A DNA stretch of 64,000 bases from positions 124,001 to 188,000 of the forward strand of contig QBLS01000006.1 in the NCBI GenBank assembly GCA_003249015.1, given 5' to 3'. The notes under the pieces are model-generated. The model made no database searches. It saw nothing but the letters and a program-made list of their open reading frames with translations, and had not been told where the DNA came from. The stretch is from Pseudanabaena sp. (lineage in GTDB: Bacteria > Cyanobacteriota > Cyanobacteriia > Pseudanabaenales > Pseudanabaenaceae). The position numbers and the translations under genes were made by a program. Below, in pieces: positions 51,746-61,738 of the stretch (position 1 is its first letter; each line of letters opens with the position of its first letter).

Positions 51746-54700
51746 CTAGCTGTTCTCATAAATAAAAGCAGAGCCATACTTACTTTCAATAACTTTAGAA
51801 GTGTAACGAAAATCTAGTAGCTGTAATCCAGTATTACTAAGCTTAGCAAAATTTTCGGCATATTCAATAGAAGAAAGTATCTTGACTGACTTAGATAGTA
51901 GTTTCAGAGACTGAAGTGCATTAGTTTTGAATGCTGAGGAATACAGAGTATTTTTTACATCCAAAATATAGTATTCAAATTTAGGCAACTCTTCTATTAA
52001 AACCTCAATAGCTAAATTAGATATTTCCTTAAAGTCTTCAAGCGCTCCAGATTTCAAATAAGAGATAACGTCAGATTGGGTTGTCAATTTTGAAGAACTC
52101 GGTAAGATTTTTTCTTCAGCGAATTTGGCAACGAGAGCGGAGAGAAGTTTCCGTTGTAAATTTTTATCCTCTTCAAAGAACATGGGTAATCCAATTTCAA
52201 AAAGAATATCCATTCCCATTTTAGCAAGATTATAGTTATAAGCATTTTCGCTAACTTTAGTAAAAGTAAGAGTTCCACCATCTGGTATAACTATATCTTT
52301 AATCTCAGTTTTCGTTGAATTCCCTAATGAATTTCGTGGATCACCAAAACCAAAGCCTTGCGTGAAGAATTCTCCCAATCTAAAAAAGCTACCCACTCCA
52401 AAATCAAAAATATTGGTAGGAATTCTAATACCCTCAATAGGTCGTAGCTCAACAAGACTACCTTTGGCATCTCTTACCTCAATTAGTCCCTCTCCATAAT
52501 TGAGATTATAAACATCAAAACTGTACACTTGAGATCCATTAGCCAGAACCTTAGAATTAAAGCGATCAAGTATAAATTGTTGATTGCCCTTTAAATCTTC
52601 ATATTTGCTCTTTGCACCAAATTCAATACTTGCCCCAGCAACAGACTGTGAAGAACTATCTTTGAACACACTTTGAAATGACGAACTGCTAGACTGAGAA
52701 CCAGATGCCACACCTCCCCCCGAAGCAAACACTGTAAACGGACTTGTGAAGACAGTATCTGAATATCCATTTTCATTGCTAACGACAGCCTTTAACAATT
52801 GATAGATACCATTACCAGCAAACAAGCTCTTGTCAACTGATAAAACCGCGTAAAATGAATCTTTCTCAAAAGTGACATTTCCAGTTAGAGCTTTACCACC
52901 CAAATAAAAACTTAGTCCTTTCTGGGCATTACTGGCTTTTCCTGTCACATAAATTTTGCCGCCAAAACTAACATTCCTGTCTCCGTCTGCTTGGTCATAA
53001 GCACTGGTTATAGAAACGTAGGTTGTTGGCAACTTCGGTTGTGCTGGTAAAATATTACCGTTTCCAGGATTACCACCACTACCTCCTGTAGTTGTTCCAC
53101 TTCTGATAGGTTGAGTTGTAACAGGAGTAGGTGTAGGTGTTGGCTGAGGATTCGGACTTGAACTAACCAATTGAGGTATTTGTATTAACTGCCCTGCATT
53201 GATTTTGCTGGGATTAGAAATACCATTGTATTGAGCAATGAAGTTAAACCCACTAGCAGAACTGTCACCTAAAGTCTTTTGAGAAATGGCACTTAGAGTG
53301 TCGCCAGACTTAATGGTATAGCTAATCCATTGATAAGTTTTACCGCCATAATTGAAGGTGTTGGCTACTGAAGTCGGAGTAGGCGTAGGAGTCGGGATTG
53401 GTGTCGGAGTAGGAGTCGGTGTTGGAGTAACTGGAGTAATTACTTCAAATGTCTCAACCGTATAACTTCCAGTTGCCCCTACCTCTCGACTGCTCACCCG
53501 CACAAAGCGATCACTAGCATTAGCCGCAAACTCGATATATGTTTTATTCCCAATTGAATAGTTAGTTGTACTAGGACGTTTAACGTCAGAACTGATACCA
53601 GTTAGATATAAATCAACATTAGGAGTGAAGCCATTGCCTGTCACAACAACTCGCACATTTTTGGTGCCATTAAAACCTGTCACCAAGTAGTCATCATAAA
53701 AATAGCCAACATTAGTTGACGACTGAACATCAGAAGTAGTCAAAGTACCATTTGCACTTTGTCCTAAAGCGATACTACTAGGAATGGAATTAGTAGCTCG
53801 CAACGTGTAACTAGTATTCTTCAGATCACGAAGATTAACCTCTGCCAAGTATGTTCCTTCGGACAACTCGACAGTCACTGTCTCAGGTGTTGTCCCAGAA
53901 CTTATGTTGCTACCACCGAAGAAATTAGGATTTGTCAAACTTCTGATAGACAAATCTGCATCTGCTGAAAGACCATCTAAACGAAAAGTTACTCTCGTCC
54001 TATTGTCAATAGATGAATCTTTTGGCACATAAAATTTAAAGACATCCTTTAAATCTGCTAAACCAACAAACTCATTAACACTCACACTAGTTCCACTCAA
54101 ATTTCCCAAATCACGCGCTTTGTCGCTAGTTTCCCCAGCCGTGTCTACAGGGGCATAAACCACTTCTGCCGCATAGCCACCATTAAGATAAATAGTAGTT
54201 CCAGTATTCGCGTATCCACGAGATTTATCATAGACATCAGACTGATAGATATACTGACTTATAGGCAACTTACCTAGATTGATTGAGAAGTTTGCTACTT
54301 TACTATCTGTTACCGACTGAGTAAAGCTCTTGGTAATGAAAGTCTGTCTAAAGTTTCCATCCTTTGATTGTAGATAAAGTCGAGCCTCATCAATATCTAA
54401 AGCTCCATTAGCATCAAATACACTACCAGTAACAATAACGTCCTGACTCGAACCGTAGATCCCACTAAAATTCCACTTAACATTGGTTGGGACAACATTT
54501 GTAGAAACAGTAAACAGATTTAGAGTATAGGGCGTACTTGTAGAGTTACTAGAACTCACCACCAAAGCATAGTTACCAACAAGATTAGAAAATACAGGAG
54601 TCCAGTTAGCCTGTCCACTACTATTTTGAGTGCTAATCGAAGTCAGAGAACCGTTGGCTTCGATACGCGATAGCTGCAAAGTAATTGGAGTCGTTAAACC

Positions 54701-57646
54701 GCTAAACGCTGTCGATACATTACCGAGCGTACCGACATTAAACTTCATCCAATCCGCAGGATCGCTACCACCGATCGCATCTTTCAAATTGACTGGATTA
54801 CTAGGAACTAGATAGCCCAAGTCTTTACCTTGGCTCAACGAATTACCAATCGCATCATTAGCCACCAAACTTTGTGCACTTACATCAAGGCGATACTGCA
54901 CATCAGTATCAGACTGAACATTATTGATTTGTACATAATACTTACCAGCCTCAAGTGTCTCTATCAGGGTCTGTGGTACACCATTGGAGTTAGAGGCAGA
55001 TCTGATGCTTCCGTTTTTATCGTTGTACAGACTAACTCCCAGAGTTGCTTTTCCTACAATCGGTACAACATTCAAGCTAACGCTACTCTTAGAGCCAACT
55101 GTAAACGAATAATAATCAAAACTGTCAGTACGATCGATATAATCAGTTGCGCTCTTCAAACCAACAATATTACCAAGGTCAAACGCACTGGAATTGTTAA
55201 AACCAGCATTATCGTATCGAACCGTAGGAGTTGCCTGTAGATTCAAAGCAAATGAAGAAGGAATCGTATAAGGATTATACGTTATAGGATCGTAAGTCGG
55301 TGAAGTTTGCAGATAATAAGTACCAGCCTTTAGAGTAGTACCAATGTCGGGACGCAATCCGATATCGTTATAACTGCTGTCTTTCACTTTAAGACTAATT
55401 CCATTTGGCAGATTGGTAGAAGCCTTAACAATTGAGTTCTGATCTACCTTAAAACGATAGAGATCCTTATTACTGTTTCCAACAGCATTGAGATTTCTAT
55501 TCAAAGTGCCAATGTCAGAAACAAATGAGTTTGTCTTAACAGACAAGGTATAGCCCGCATCTACAACATTGTTGGTGTCACCCAGTTGTAAATAGTACCA
55601 ACCAACTTGATTGAATATATAGTCCTGATTAAATGTATTAGTAGAATAAAACCCAGATGAGTTATAGGGATTAGAAACATCACTTGGATAGAAGAGCTTA
55701 AAGCCAATCGTTCCAGCACTAACAACATTGGTAGGCTTAATCTCTATACTTGCTTTCAATGGCTCAGCGACATAGAAAGAAATAAAATCTTCTTTATCAC
55801 CTTTACCAATGCGATCGCTAAATGTTACGGATGAAGTCGTCAAAGTGCCAAGATTTTTAGCAGTTGCACGAGTATCTCCTGCTAGATCGATAGGTAATGC
55901 TGCTGTCCCCGTTACAGAGATAGCCCCAAAATCATTGCCTAGTAATTGCCCAGCATTATTCGCCTCATTGGTTTCCGCAATCACATTCTTATAATCAGCA
56001 ACAGCCTTAATAAAATAAGACTTATCACCCTTATAAAAAGCATTGCCCTGACTAGGCAAAGTCAAAGTTCCCTTAAGCACAGCACTGGTAGACTTTGCAT
56101 CTAATCCACCAACATTAATCTCGCCCAAGAAAATATCGCCAGTCGTAGACTTTGCATCCGATGACAAATACAGACCAACCTTAGAAGCACCTACCGCATC
56201 CGTACCATCATTACGAACCGTGTAGGAATAATCAACCGTCCCACCCGCCTTAACTGCACTTTGATTCAGCACCAGCAAAGTACCAAAAAGGTCGTTACTT
56301 TGCTTTCCAGTAATGCTAAACCTTGCATCACTACTATCAATAACTGCCGAATTAGTTACACTCCTGATACGGATTTCATAATCACTACCCAGCGAAACCC
56401 AATTAGGCGTACCCGAAGCCGAATTTGTCACAATATCCGTAGGCACAATCCAATTAAAACTACCCGTACTTGGAGTCGAAGTCGTGATATTGCGATAGAA
56501 GCTACCACCCTTAAACAGATCGATTCTGACATTTTCAGCAATATTATCTAGCCATGTAATACTTGCCACCCCACCGCGCAAAACACTATTTCCCCCATTA
56601 GGACTCGTCACCCTCACAAAAGGCAAGGGTGCTGTCGAAACACTCCCAGGAGCGACTGAAGCAACACCAGTCACTAAAGGTGTAGTAGCAAGCGGAATAA
56701 TTGGGAGCGATATCGGAGCCGAAAGTTTGAGGGAATAGCTAGTAACATCTGCTCCTGGTAAAGCAACAACGACTTCCCCACTCTTTTCACGATACAAATT
56801 TATATAGTAGATACCAGCACTTAAATTTCGACTGATCGAATCTGTACCTGTTCCAGTACTGTAAGAACCTTGAAGTAGAGAACCCTGCTCATTGAAAAGA
56901 CGCAAATTAACGTTGCGGGTAAGCCCAGATAAATCAGCCGTAAATACACTGGGTGAATTAACTTGGAACTTTAAATAATTATTACTGACACTCCCACCCA
57001 ATGAACCAGTAAACACCTGCGAAGTCGCGCCCAATACTCCTATGCCCTGAGCCGTCTGCAAGGAAGTTGCTGAAGCACTTACAGCCGCCATTTCTACAAG
57101 TAGTTGCTGACCACTAACGTCAAATATCCCATAATCGCTTTCCGAATTAATTCGTAATTTCTCAGAAGAGCTAAGGTTTACACCAAACAACAAATTCTTA
57201 GCAAGTTCACCCTCATCACCTTGAATATCCACACCAACGCGATCATCTAACCAGTGAAAAGTTTCTTCAACTAGCACGCCTACCGCACCAAATATCGAAT
57301 TAACTGGCGCAGCATTAGATTGAAATAAAGAATCCGAAAGATAGATTTTTTGCGTAGAGCTGGCATACGCGCCATCTGCACCATTCATGTCGGCGGCAGA
57401 AATAACCTGTACGGATGGTAATTGACCAAAGTCGCCAACTCTCCATTGACTAATAACCAACTGAAATTCTGCCGTATTTGTCTTATCTCCAAAAACCTGA
57501 GAGAACAAATCAGGATTACTAGCAGCTTGTTGTAGCTTTGCCTTAACAATACCAAAGACATCTGGAAGCGGATTTGCGCCGAAAGATGAAACATCGACAT
57601 CTTTGCTCACATCAAAACTAGACCCTGCATTCTGGTTCTCAAACAT
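51746..57646 (-). CDS. Large multidomain exported-type protein (EExxH domain, PPC-like domains, CARDB, LysM)
   Basis: A 1966-residue protein. The N-terminal domain (about 1-190) contains VEETFHWLDD (Glu127/128 and His131) followed by DIQGDEGE, an E-E-x-x-H...GDEG arrangement seen in cyanobacterial large extracellular proteins and resembling a metallopeptidase with the first His replaced by Glu. Then come bacterial pre-peptidase (PPC)-like beta domains (about 190-320 and several between 570 and 1400) and a CARDB-type domain (about 450-565), followed by a Thr-Pro linker (about 1405-1430), a LysM domain (about 1440-1490, YTIKSGDTLSAISQKTLG), a second Thr-Pro linker and an unrecognised C-terminal region (about 1530-1966). 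No classical signal peptide is seen; type I-like or other export is inferred. It could be a cell-surface or peptidoglycan-bound protein, with a variable C-terminal effector. Confidence 0.75.
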   Translation of the reverse strand: MFENQNAGSSFDVSKDVDVSSFGANPLPDVFGIVKAKLQQAASNPDLFSQVFGDKTNTAEFQLVISQWRVGDFGQLPSVQVISAADMNGADGAYASSTQKIYLSDSLFQSNAAPVNSIFGAVGVLVEETFHWLDDRVGVDIQGDEGELAKNLLFGVNLSSSEKLRINSESDYGIFDVSGQQLLVEMAAVSASATSLQTAQGIGVLGATSQVFTGSLGGSVSNNYLKFQVNSPSVFTADLSGLTRNVNLRLFNEQGSLLQGSYSTGTGTDSISRNLSAGIYYINLYREKSGEVVVALPGADVTSYSLKLSAPISLPIIPLATTPLVTGVASVAPGSVSTAPLPFVRVTSPNGGNSVLRGGVASITWLDNIAENVRIDLFKGGSFYRNITTSTPSTGSFNWIVPTDIVTNSASGTPNWVSLGSDYEIRIRSVTNSAVIDSSDARFSITGKQSNDLFGTLLVLNQSAVKAGGTVDYSYTVRNDGTDAVGASKVGLYLSSDAKSTTGDIFLGEINVGGLDAKSTSAVLKGTLTLPSQGNAFYKGDKSYFIKAVADYKNVIAETNEANNAGQLLGNDFGAISVTGTAALPIDLAGDTRATAKNLGTLTTSSVTFSDRIGKGDKEDFISFYVAEPLKASIEIKPTNVVSAGTIGFKLFYPSDVSNPYNSSGFYSTNTFNQDYIFNQVGWYYLQLGDTNNVVDAGYTLSVKTNSFVSDIGTLNRNLNAVGNSNKDLYRFKVDQNSIVKASTNLPNGISLKVKDSSYNDIGLRPDIGTTLKAGTYYLQTSPTYDPITYNPYTIPSSFALNLQATPTVRYDNAGFNNSSAFDLGNIVGLKSATDYIDRTDSFDYYSFTVGSKSSVSLNVVPIVGKATLGVSLYNDKNGSIRSASNSNGVPQTLIETLEAGKYYVQINNVQSDTDVQYRLDVSAQSLVANDAIGNSLSQGKDLGYLVPSNPVNLKDAIGGSDPADWMKFNVGTLGNVSTAFSGLTTPITLQLSRIEANGSLTSISTQNSSGQANWTPVFSNLVGNYALVVSSSNSTSTPYTLNLFTVSTNVVPTNVKWNFSGIYGSSQDVIVTGSVFDANGALDIDEARLYLQSKDGNFRQTFITKSFTQSVTDSKVANFSINLGKLPISQYIYQSDVYDKSRGYANTGTTIYLNGGYAAEVVYAPVDTAGETSDKARDLGNLSGTSVSVNEFVGLADLKDVFKFYVPKDSSIDNRTRVTFRLDGLSADADLSIRSLTNPNFFGGSNISSGTTPETVTVELSEGTYLAEVNLRDLKNTSYTLRATNSIPSSIALGQSANGTLTTSDVQSSTNVGYFYDDYLVTGFNGTKNVRVVVTGNGFTPNVDLYLTGISSDVKRPSTTNYSIGNKTYIEFAANASDRFVRVSSREVGATGSYTVETFEVITPVTPTPTPTPTPIPTPTPTPTSVANTFNYGGKTYQWISYTIKSGDTLSAISQKTLGDSSASGFNFIAQYNGISNPSKINAGQLIQIPQLVSSSPNPQPTPTPTPVTTQPIRSGTTTGGSGGNPGNGNILPAQPKLPTTYVSITSAYDQADGDRNVSFGGKIYVTGKASNAQKGLSFYLGGKALTGNVTFEKDSFYAVLSVDKSLFAGNGIYQLLKAVVSNENGYSDTVFTSPFTVFASGGGVASGSQSSSSSFQSVFKDSSSQSVAGASIEFGAKSKYEDLKGNQQFILDRFNSKVLANGSQVYSFDVYNLNYGEGLIEVRDAKGSLVELRPIEGIRIPTNIFDFGVGSFFRLGEFFTQGFGFGDPRNSLGNSTKTEIKDIVIPDGGTLTFTKVSENAYNYNLAKMGMDILFEIGLPMFFEEDKNLQRKLLSALVAKFAEEKILPSSSKLTTQSDVISYLKSGALEDFKEISNLAIEVLIEELPKFEYYILDVKNTLYSSAFKTNALQSLKLLSKSVKILSSIEYAENFAKLSNTGLQLLDFRYTSKVIESKYGSAFIYENS

Positions 57647-57893
57647 GATATTGTCCTGTTAAATGATTTAGCCCCGTATCTTCCTGACTGCAACTTAAAA
57701 GCTAGACTCATCCCCCCAGTCATAGTGGCATTTCTTGTGTCACTATGTGAACTCTAAATTTTTGCTTTGTTTCTGGTCTTCCAAAACAATACCCGAAATA
57801 ATTGGAAATACAACTTAGAAAAGTTATCAAAAAGTTATATGATTTTTTTGAGACAAAGTTGACTGAGCAAAGTACGTTTTTCTGAAGGCGATC

Positions 57894-57962
57894 AATCCCT
57901 TTGTTAAAGAGAAGGAACTAAACTTACAAGTTCAGGGTAATAAATGGGTGATTCAGAAGTAA
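57894..57962 (+). pseudogene. Remnant of the methyltransferase 3' end (right copy of direct repeat)
   Basis: Encodes NPFVKEKELNLQVQGNKWVI and a stop, matching the last 23 residues of the methyltransferase at 50480-51142. There is no gene upstream of it in frame. It marks the other end of the interval that holds the HicB-like and giant genes. Confidence 0.85.
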
Positions 57963-58006
57963 AATAAATAAGAATTCTTAAATAAAAAACGTGAAATTTT
58001 TCCTGC

Positions 58007-61000
58007 TTAGCTGGATGACGATCGCAGTTCTAAGCCTAAAACTTGTGTATGTTCACCGCGTGCTTGAGTTACACCAATGGTGCGTTCGGAGGCTTCGATC
58101 ATCGGGCGGCGCAGGCTGACCACGATAAATTGAGCGAGACTGGCTTGTTTGCGTACCATTTTTGATAGCCGTTCCACATTAGAGCCATCGAGAAACATAT
58201 CGACTTCATCGAAGGCATAGAAGGGAGAAGGACGATAGCGCTGCAATGCGAAGATAAAACTGAGAGCAGTCAGGGATTTTTCGCCACCAGACATTGATGA
58301 TAGGTTCTGAACTTGCTTGCCTTTAGGGTGAGCAACTAGGGTTAAGCCGCCACTGAGGGGTGCATTGGGATTTTCTAGTTGTAAAAAGCCATCGCCATCA
58401 GATAGCTCTGAGAATATTTCTTTGAAATGTCCATTCACAGCATCAAAGGCTTGCATAAAAGCGCGTTGACGCAATGTGGTAAAGTTCTCAATTCTAATTA
58501 ATAGTTCTGTGCGCTCTTGGTTGAGAGTTTCCAAGCGGCTACTGAGTTCATCAAGACGCTCCGATGTTGCCTCATATTCGGCGATCGCCATCATGTTGAC
58601 AGGCTCCATAGACTGAATGCGCTTGAGGAGGCGACGTTGCTCTAGTTGTAACTGTTCGAGGGTCATGTCTTCAGGTACTTCAGGAACAATATCAGGCAGT
58701 TCAATGAGTTCTAATTGCTCAATGAATTGGGCAATTTGTTGTTCTAGTTCAACTTGACGTTCACGAGTCTTTTGTAACTGCCATTCCTGTTGTTGGTATT
58801 GTTGCTGCTGCATCCGCAGTGCTCGCTCGGCGGCATCACGTTCTTGTTTTGCCCCACCAATGGTTTGTTCTAGGCTCTCCAGACGACTTTGATAAGAGGC
58901 GATCGCCTGTTCAGTTTGCTTAATTTGCAATTGCACTTGCGAAGTATTATTAATCAATTCAGCTTGGTTACTGCGAAGTTCTTGCAGACGACCTTGGCGC
59001 TGCGCCATCTTTTCAAGGGCAAGCTTATGCTGATTTTCTAATTCACCAAACCTTTGTTTCGCAGTACGCAGTTCGATTTCTGCCGCATTTAAGAGAGCCT
59101 CTTGACCTTGGAGGCTTTCTTGCGCCTGTAGCCAACGGGTATGGGTTCCCGACTTTTCCAGTTCCGCTAATTCCGCACGTTTAACTAATAACTTGGCTTC
59201 TAGTTCGGCAATATTGCCATCCAGATTATTTAATTGCGCTTGTCCGATTTCAATGGCGGTACGGGTTTGTTGGATTTGATCTTGCAAGCGCGAGCGATCA
59301 CGGTTGTTGCGTTCGATTTGTTCATAAATGCGATCGCGCTGAAGTTGTGCCTCACGGTGGGTGGTTCGTGCTGCTTGCAACTGTTCTTCGTATTTGGCAA
59401 TGCCCGTCAATGCGCCGCGCAAACGTTGATTGAGTCGCGCCAGCATTTGATCGATTTCCAAGAGGCGATCGCGCAATTGCTTCGTTTCAGATGACTCCGC
59501 AGGCTTGGCATTACCAAAATGGAGACTGTTATGTAACGGTGCACTACCGCCCGTCATAGCTCCTGAAGTTTCTAGAATTTCCCCCTCTAGCGTTACCATT
59601 CGGTACTTGCCTATGTGAAATCTGGCTTGATTGAGATTCTCAAATACCAGCGTATTGCCAAACACAAAGGAGAAAACATCTTGATAGCGGTCTTCGTAGG
59701 TGACGAGATTAAAGGCATAGTCGATCGCCCCTAATTTTTGGGCTTCGGTGCGGGATGGGAATCGTGCTGCCTGTAATTTATTCAAGGGTAAAAAAGTTGC
59801 TCTTCCAGCCCGTTCTCTCTTGAGTAAAGCGATCGCTTCGGCAGCAACTTCATCATTTTCAACAACCAAATTTCCTAATCTGCCACCCGCGCAGATTTCC
59901 AGCGCCAACTGATAGCGTGGTTCCACCAGTCCCAATTGGGCGACCAATCCATAAACCCCTGACATATCTGCTTCGATAATTACCTGTGAAGCTTTTGTCC
60001 CTTGGACTTCGCGGCTTGCCTGTACCTGAGCTTCGAGTTTATCCAATTGTCTAGATTTTACCCGCTGTTCCTGATTGAGGCGATCAATGGTTTCATTTTG
60101 CAGTTGTACTTCTAATTGGGCTTCTGCCAGATTTTTGGCAAGGGTTTGCACTAGGGACTCTGCACCGCTAACCTCGGCTTCCTGCAACCTTAGGGCATCT
60201 TCTAAGGATTGATTAGAGAGCATATCGACGCTGTAGCGCCCTTCACCCGCGAGGATTTCTTTGAGTTCCTTTTCTTGCGATTCTAACTGGAGCGATCGCT
60301 GATTTAGTACTTCCCTAACCCGAGTTTGTTCTTGCTTTTGCGGATCAAGCTCGGCTTGGGCTTGATCGACATCTTGACGCAACTGAGTTTGCTGACGCAC
60401 CCATTCTGAAGATGCTGAGGCGATCGCCTGTACTTCCTTGCGATATTGGGAAACAATCGCCGATTGTTGATCCCGCGACTTCTCTGCCGTAACTGCGGCA
60501 TCGTCCTGAAGCTGTTTTTGCGATTCTAATTGAGTTGATTCTGATAAGTGGCGATCGATTTCCTCTTGGGTGCTGACAATATGATTTTGGTTGTTTTGAT
60601 AGGAGCTAGTTAGGGCTTGCTGTTGCCGTTGCAAACCGCGCAGTTCCGCTTGCTGTGCCGACAGGTTGCTCGATACTGCTAGATACTCCTCTTCGCCGAG
60701 AGTATGCACGCGATCGCTGAGTTCATTAAGATGCACTGTCCCAGTTTCGATTGCCTGCGAGAGTTCCATCAAGGACTTCTCAATATTTCCACATTGTTCG
60801 CGATTGTTAATCAGTTCAACGTTACGCAGAGATTGCTGATAGGTGATCTCACGCTGTTGCAGCACTGCTTCCGAGGCTTCCATGCGTTCATATTCCAAGC
60901 GCAGAGCTTTATATTTCTCCGCCTTGACGCGATCGCCCTTTAACTTCTCCTTATTCGCGATCAATTCCTGCTCAACAATACGGAATCGCTCTTCCTGCGC

Positions 61001-61600
61001 TTTTACGTCGTCGAGCTTGTCCTTGGCTGTAGCAATCTTGCGATCGAACTCGCCCACCCCTGCCAACTCATCAATAATCTCTCGCCTTTCCCTCGAATTC
61101 ATCGAGATAATGCCCGTGACATCCCCTTGTAATACCACGTTGTAGCCTTCAGGATAAATACGGAACTTGGCTAACTGTTCATGGAGTTCACTCAAATTGC
61201 AAGGGGTTCCATTAATGTAATAAGTGGAAGTGTAAGTCCCCTGACTCGTCACCCGCAACTTCCGCATGACTGTCCATTCACCCGCAGTCGCCACATTAGC
61301 GATCGCCCCTTCACTCTGTAACGCTGCTATTTCCGCCTCTTCTAAGGCAAAGGTGACGATCACACTCGCCTCCACCATCCGCCCACTTTTGCTGTGAGCT
61401 TGGTTGACTAAGTCTGGCAAGCGATCGGCTCGCATCCCCTTCGACCCTGCCAACCCCAGCGCAAACAGCAAGGCATCCAAAATATTCGACTTACCCGACC
61501 CATTTGGCCCCGAAATTACCGTAAATCCCTGCAACAATGGGATCGACACGGTGGAACCGAAGGACTTAAATCTAGTGAGTTCTACATTTTTAATGTACAT
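58007..61600 (-). CDS. smc: Chromosome segregation protein SMC
   Basis: The 1197-residue SMC ATPase that compacts and organises the chromosome. The N-terminal Walker A is ISGPNGSGKSNILDALLFAL (about 31-50). Two long coiled coils flank a hinge (about 520-640, EADMSGVYGLVAQLGLVEP). The C-terminal head carries the ABC signature SMSGGEKSLTALSF near 1090 and Walker B YAFDEVDMFLDGSNV. All are intact. Confidence 0.97.
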   Translation of the reverse strand: MYIKNVELTRFKSFGSTVSIPLLQGFTVISGPNGSGKSNILDALLFALGLAGSKGMRADRLPDLVNQAHSKSGRMVEASVIVTFALEEAEIAALQSEGAIANVATAGEWTVMRKLRVTSQGTYTSTYYINGTPCNLSELHEQLAKFRIYPEGYNVVLQGDVTGIISMNSRERREIIDELAGVGEFDRKIATAKDKLDDVKAQEERFRIVEQELIANKEKLKGDRVKAEKYKALRLEYERMEASEAVLQQREITYQQSLRNVELINNREQCGNIEKSLMELSQAIETGTVHLNELSDRVHTLGEEEYLAVSSNLSAQQAELRGLQRQQQALTSSYQNNQNHIVSTQEEIDRHLSESTQLESQKQLQDDAAVTAEKSRDQQSAIVSQYRKEVQAIASASSEWVRQQTQLRQDVDQAQAELDPQKQEQTRVREVLNQRSLQLESQEKELKEILAGEGRYSVDMLSNQSLEDALRLQEAEVSGAESLVQTLAKNLAEAQLEVQLQNETIDRLNQEQRVKSRQLDKLEAQVQASREVQGTKASQVIIEADMSGVYGLVAQLGLVEPRYQLALEICAGGRLGNLVVENDEVAAEAIALLKRERAGRATFLPLNKLQAARFPSRTEAQKLGAIDYAFNLVTYEDRYQDVFSFVFGNTLVFENLNQARFHIGKYRMVTLEGEILETSGAMTGGSAPLHNSLHFGNAKPAESSETKQLRDRLLEIDQMLARLNQRLRGALTGIAKYEEQLQAARTTHREAQLQRDRIYEQIERNNRDRSRLQDQIQQTRTAIEIGQAQLNNLDGNIAELEAKLLVKRAELAELEKSGTHTRWLQAQESLQGQEALLNAAEIELRTAKQRFGELENQHKLALEKMAQRQGRLQELRSNQAELINNTSQVQLQIKQTEQAIASYQSRLESLEQTIGGAKQERDAAERALRMQQQQYQQQEWQLQKTRERQVELEQQIAQFIEQLELIELPDIVPEVPEDMTLEQLQLEQRRLLKRIQSMEPVNMMAIAEYEATSERLDELSSRLETLNQERTELLIRIENFTTLRQRAFMQAFDAVNGHFKEIFSELSDGDGFLQLENPNAPLSGGLTLVAHPKGKQVQNLSSMSGGEKSLTALSFIFALQRYRPSPFYAFDEVDMFLDGSNVERLSKMVRKQASLAQFIVVSLRRPMIEASERTIGVTQARGEHTQVLGLELRSSSS

Positions 61601-61738
61601 AATGGCGATCTGGGATGCGATCTTAGGGGGAATGGTTGGACGGCAATCGGGCTATGCTGGTTTTTGACAGTCCAAAAGTGCCAATACGTTATCACATCTT
61701 GTCAAAAATGGTATAGGTATGGCTAAAATTTCATCTTA

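Noticed and set aside
54830-55240. 136-residue plus-strand frame within the giant gene
   Set aside because: It is a shadow of the minus-strand coding sequence, with low-complexity composition and no ribosome site.
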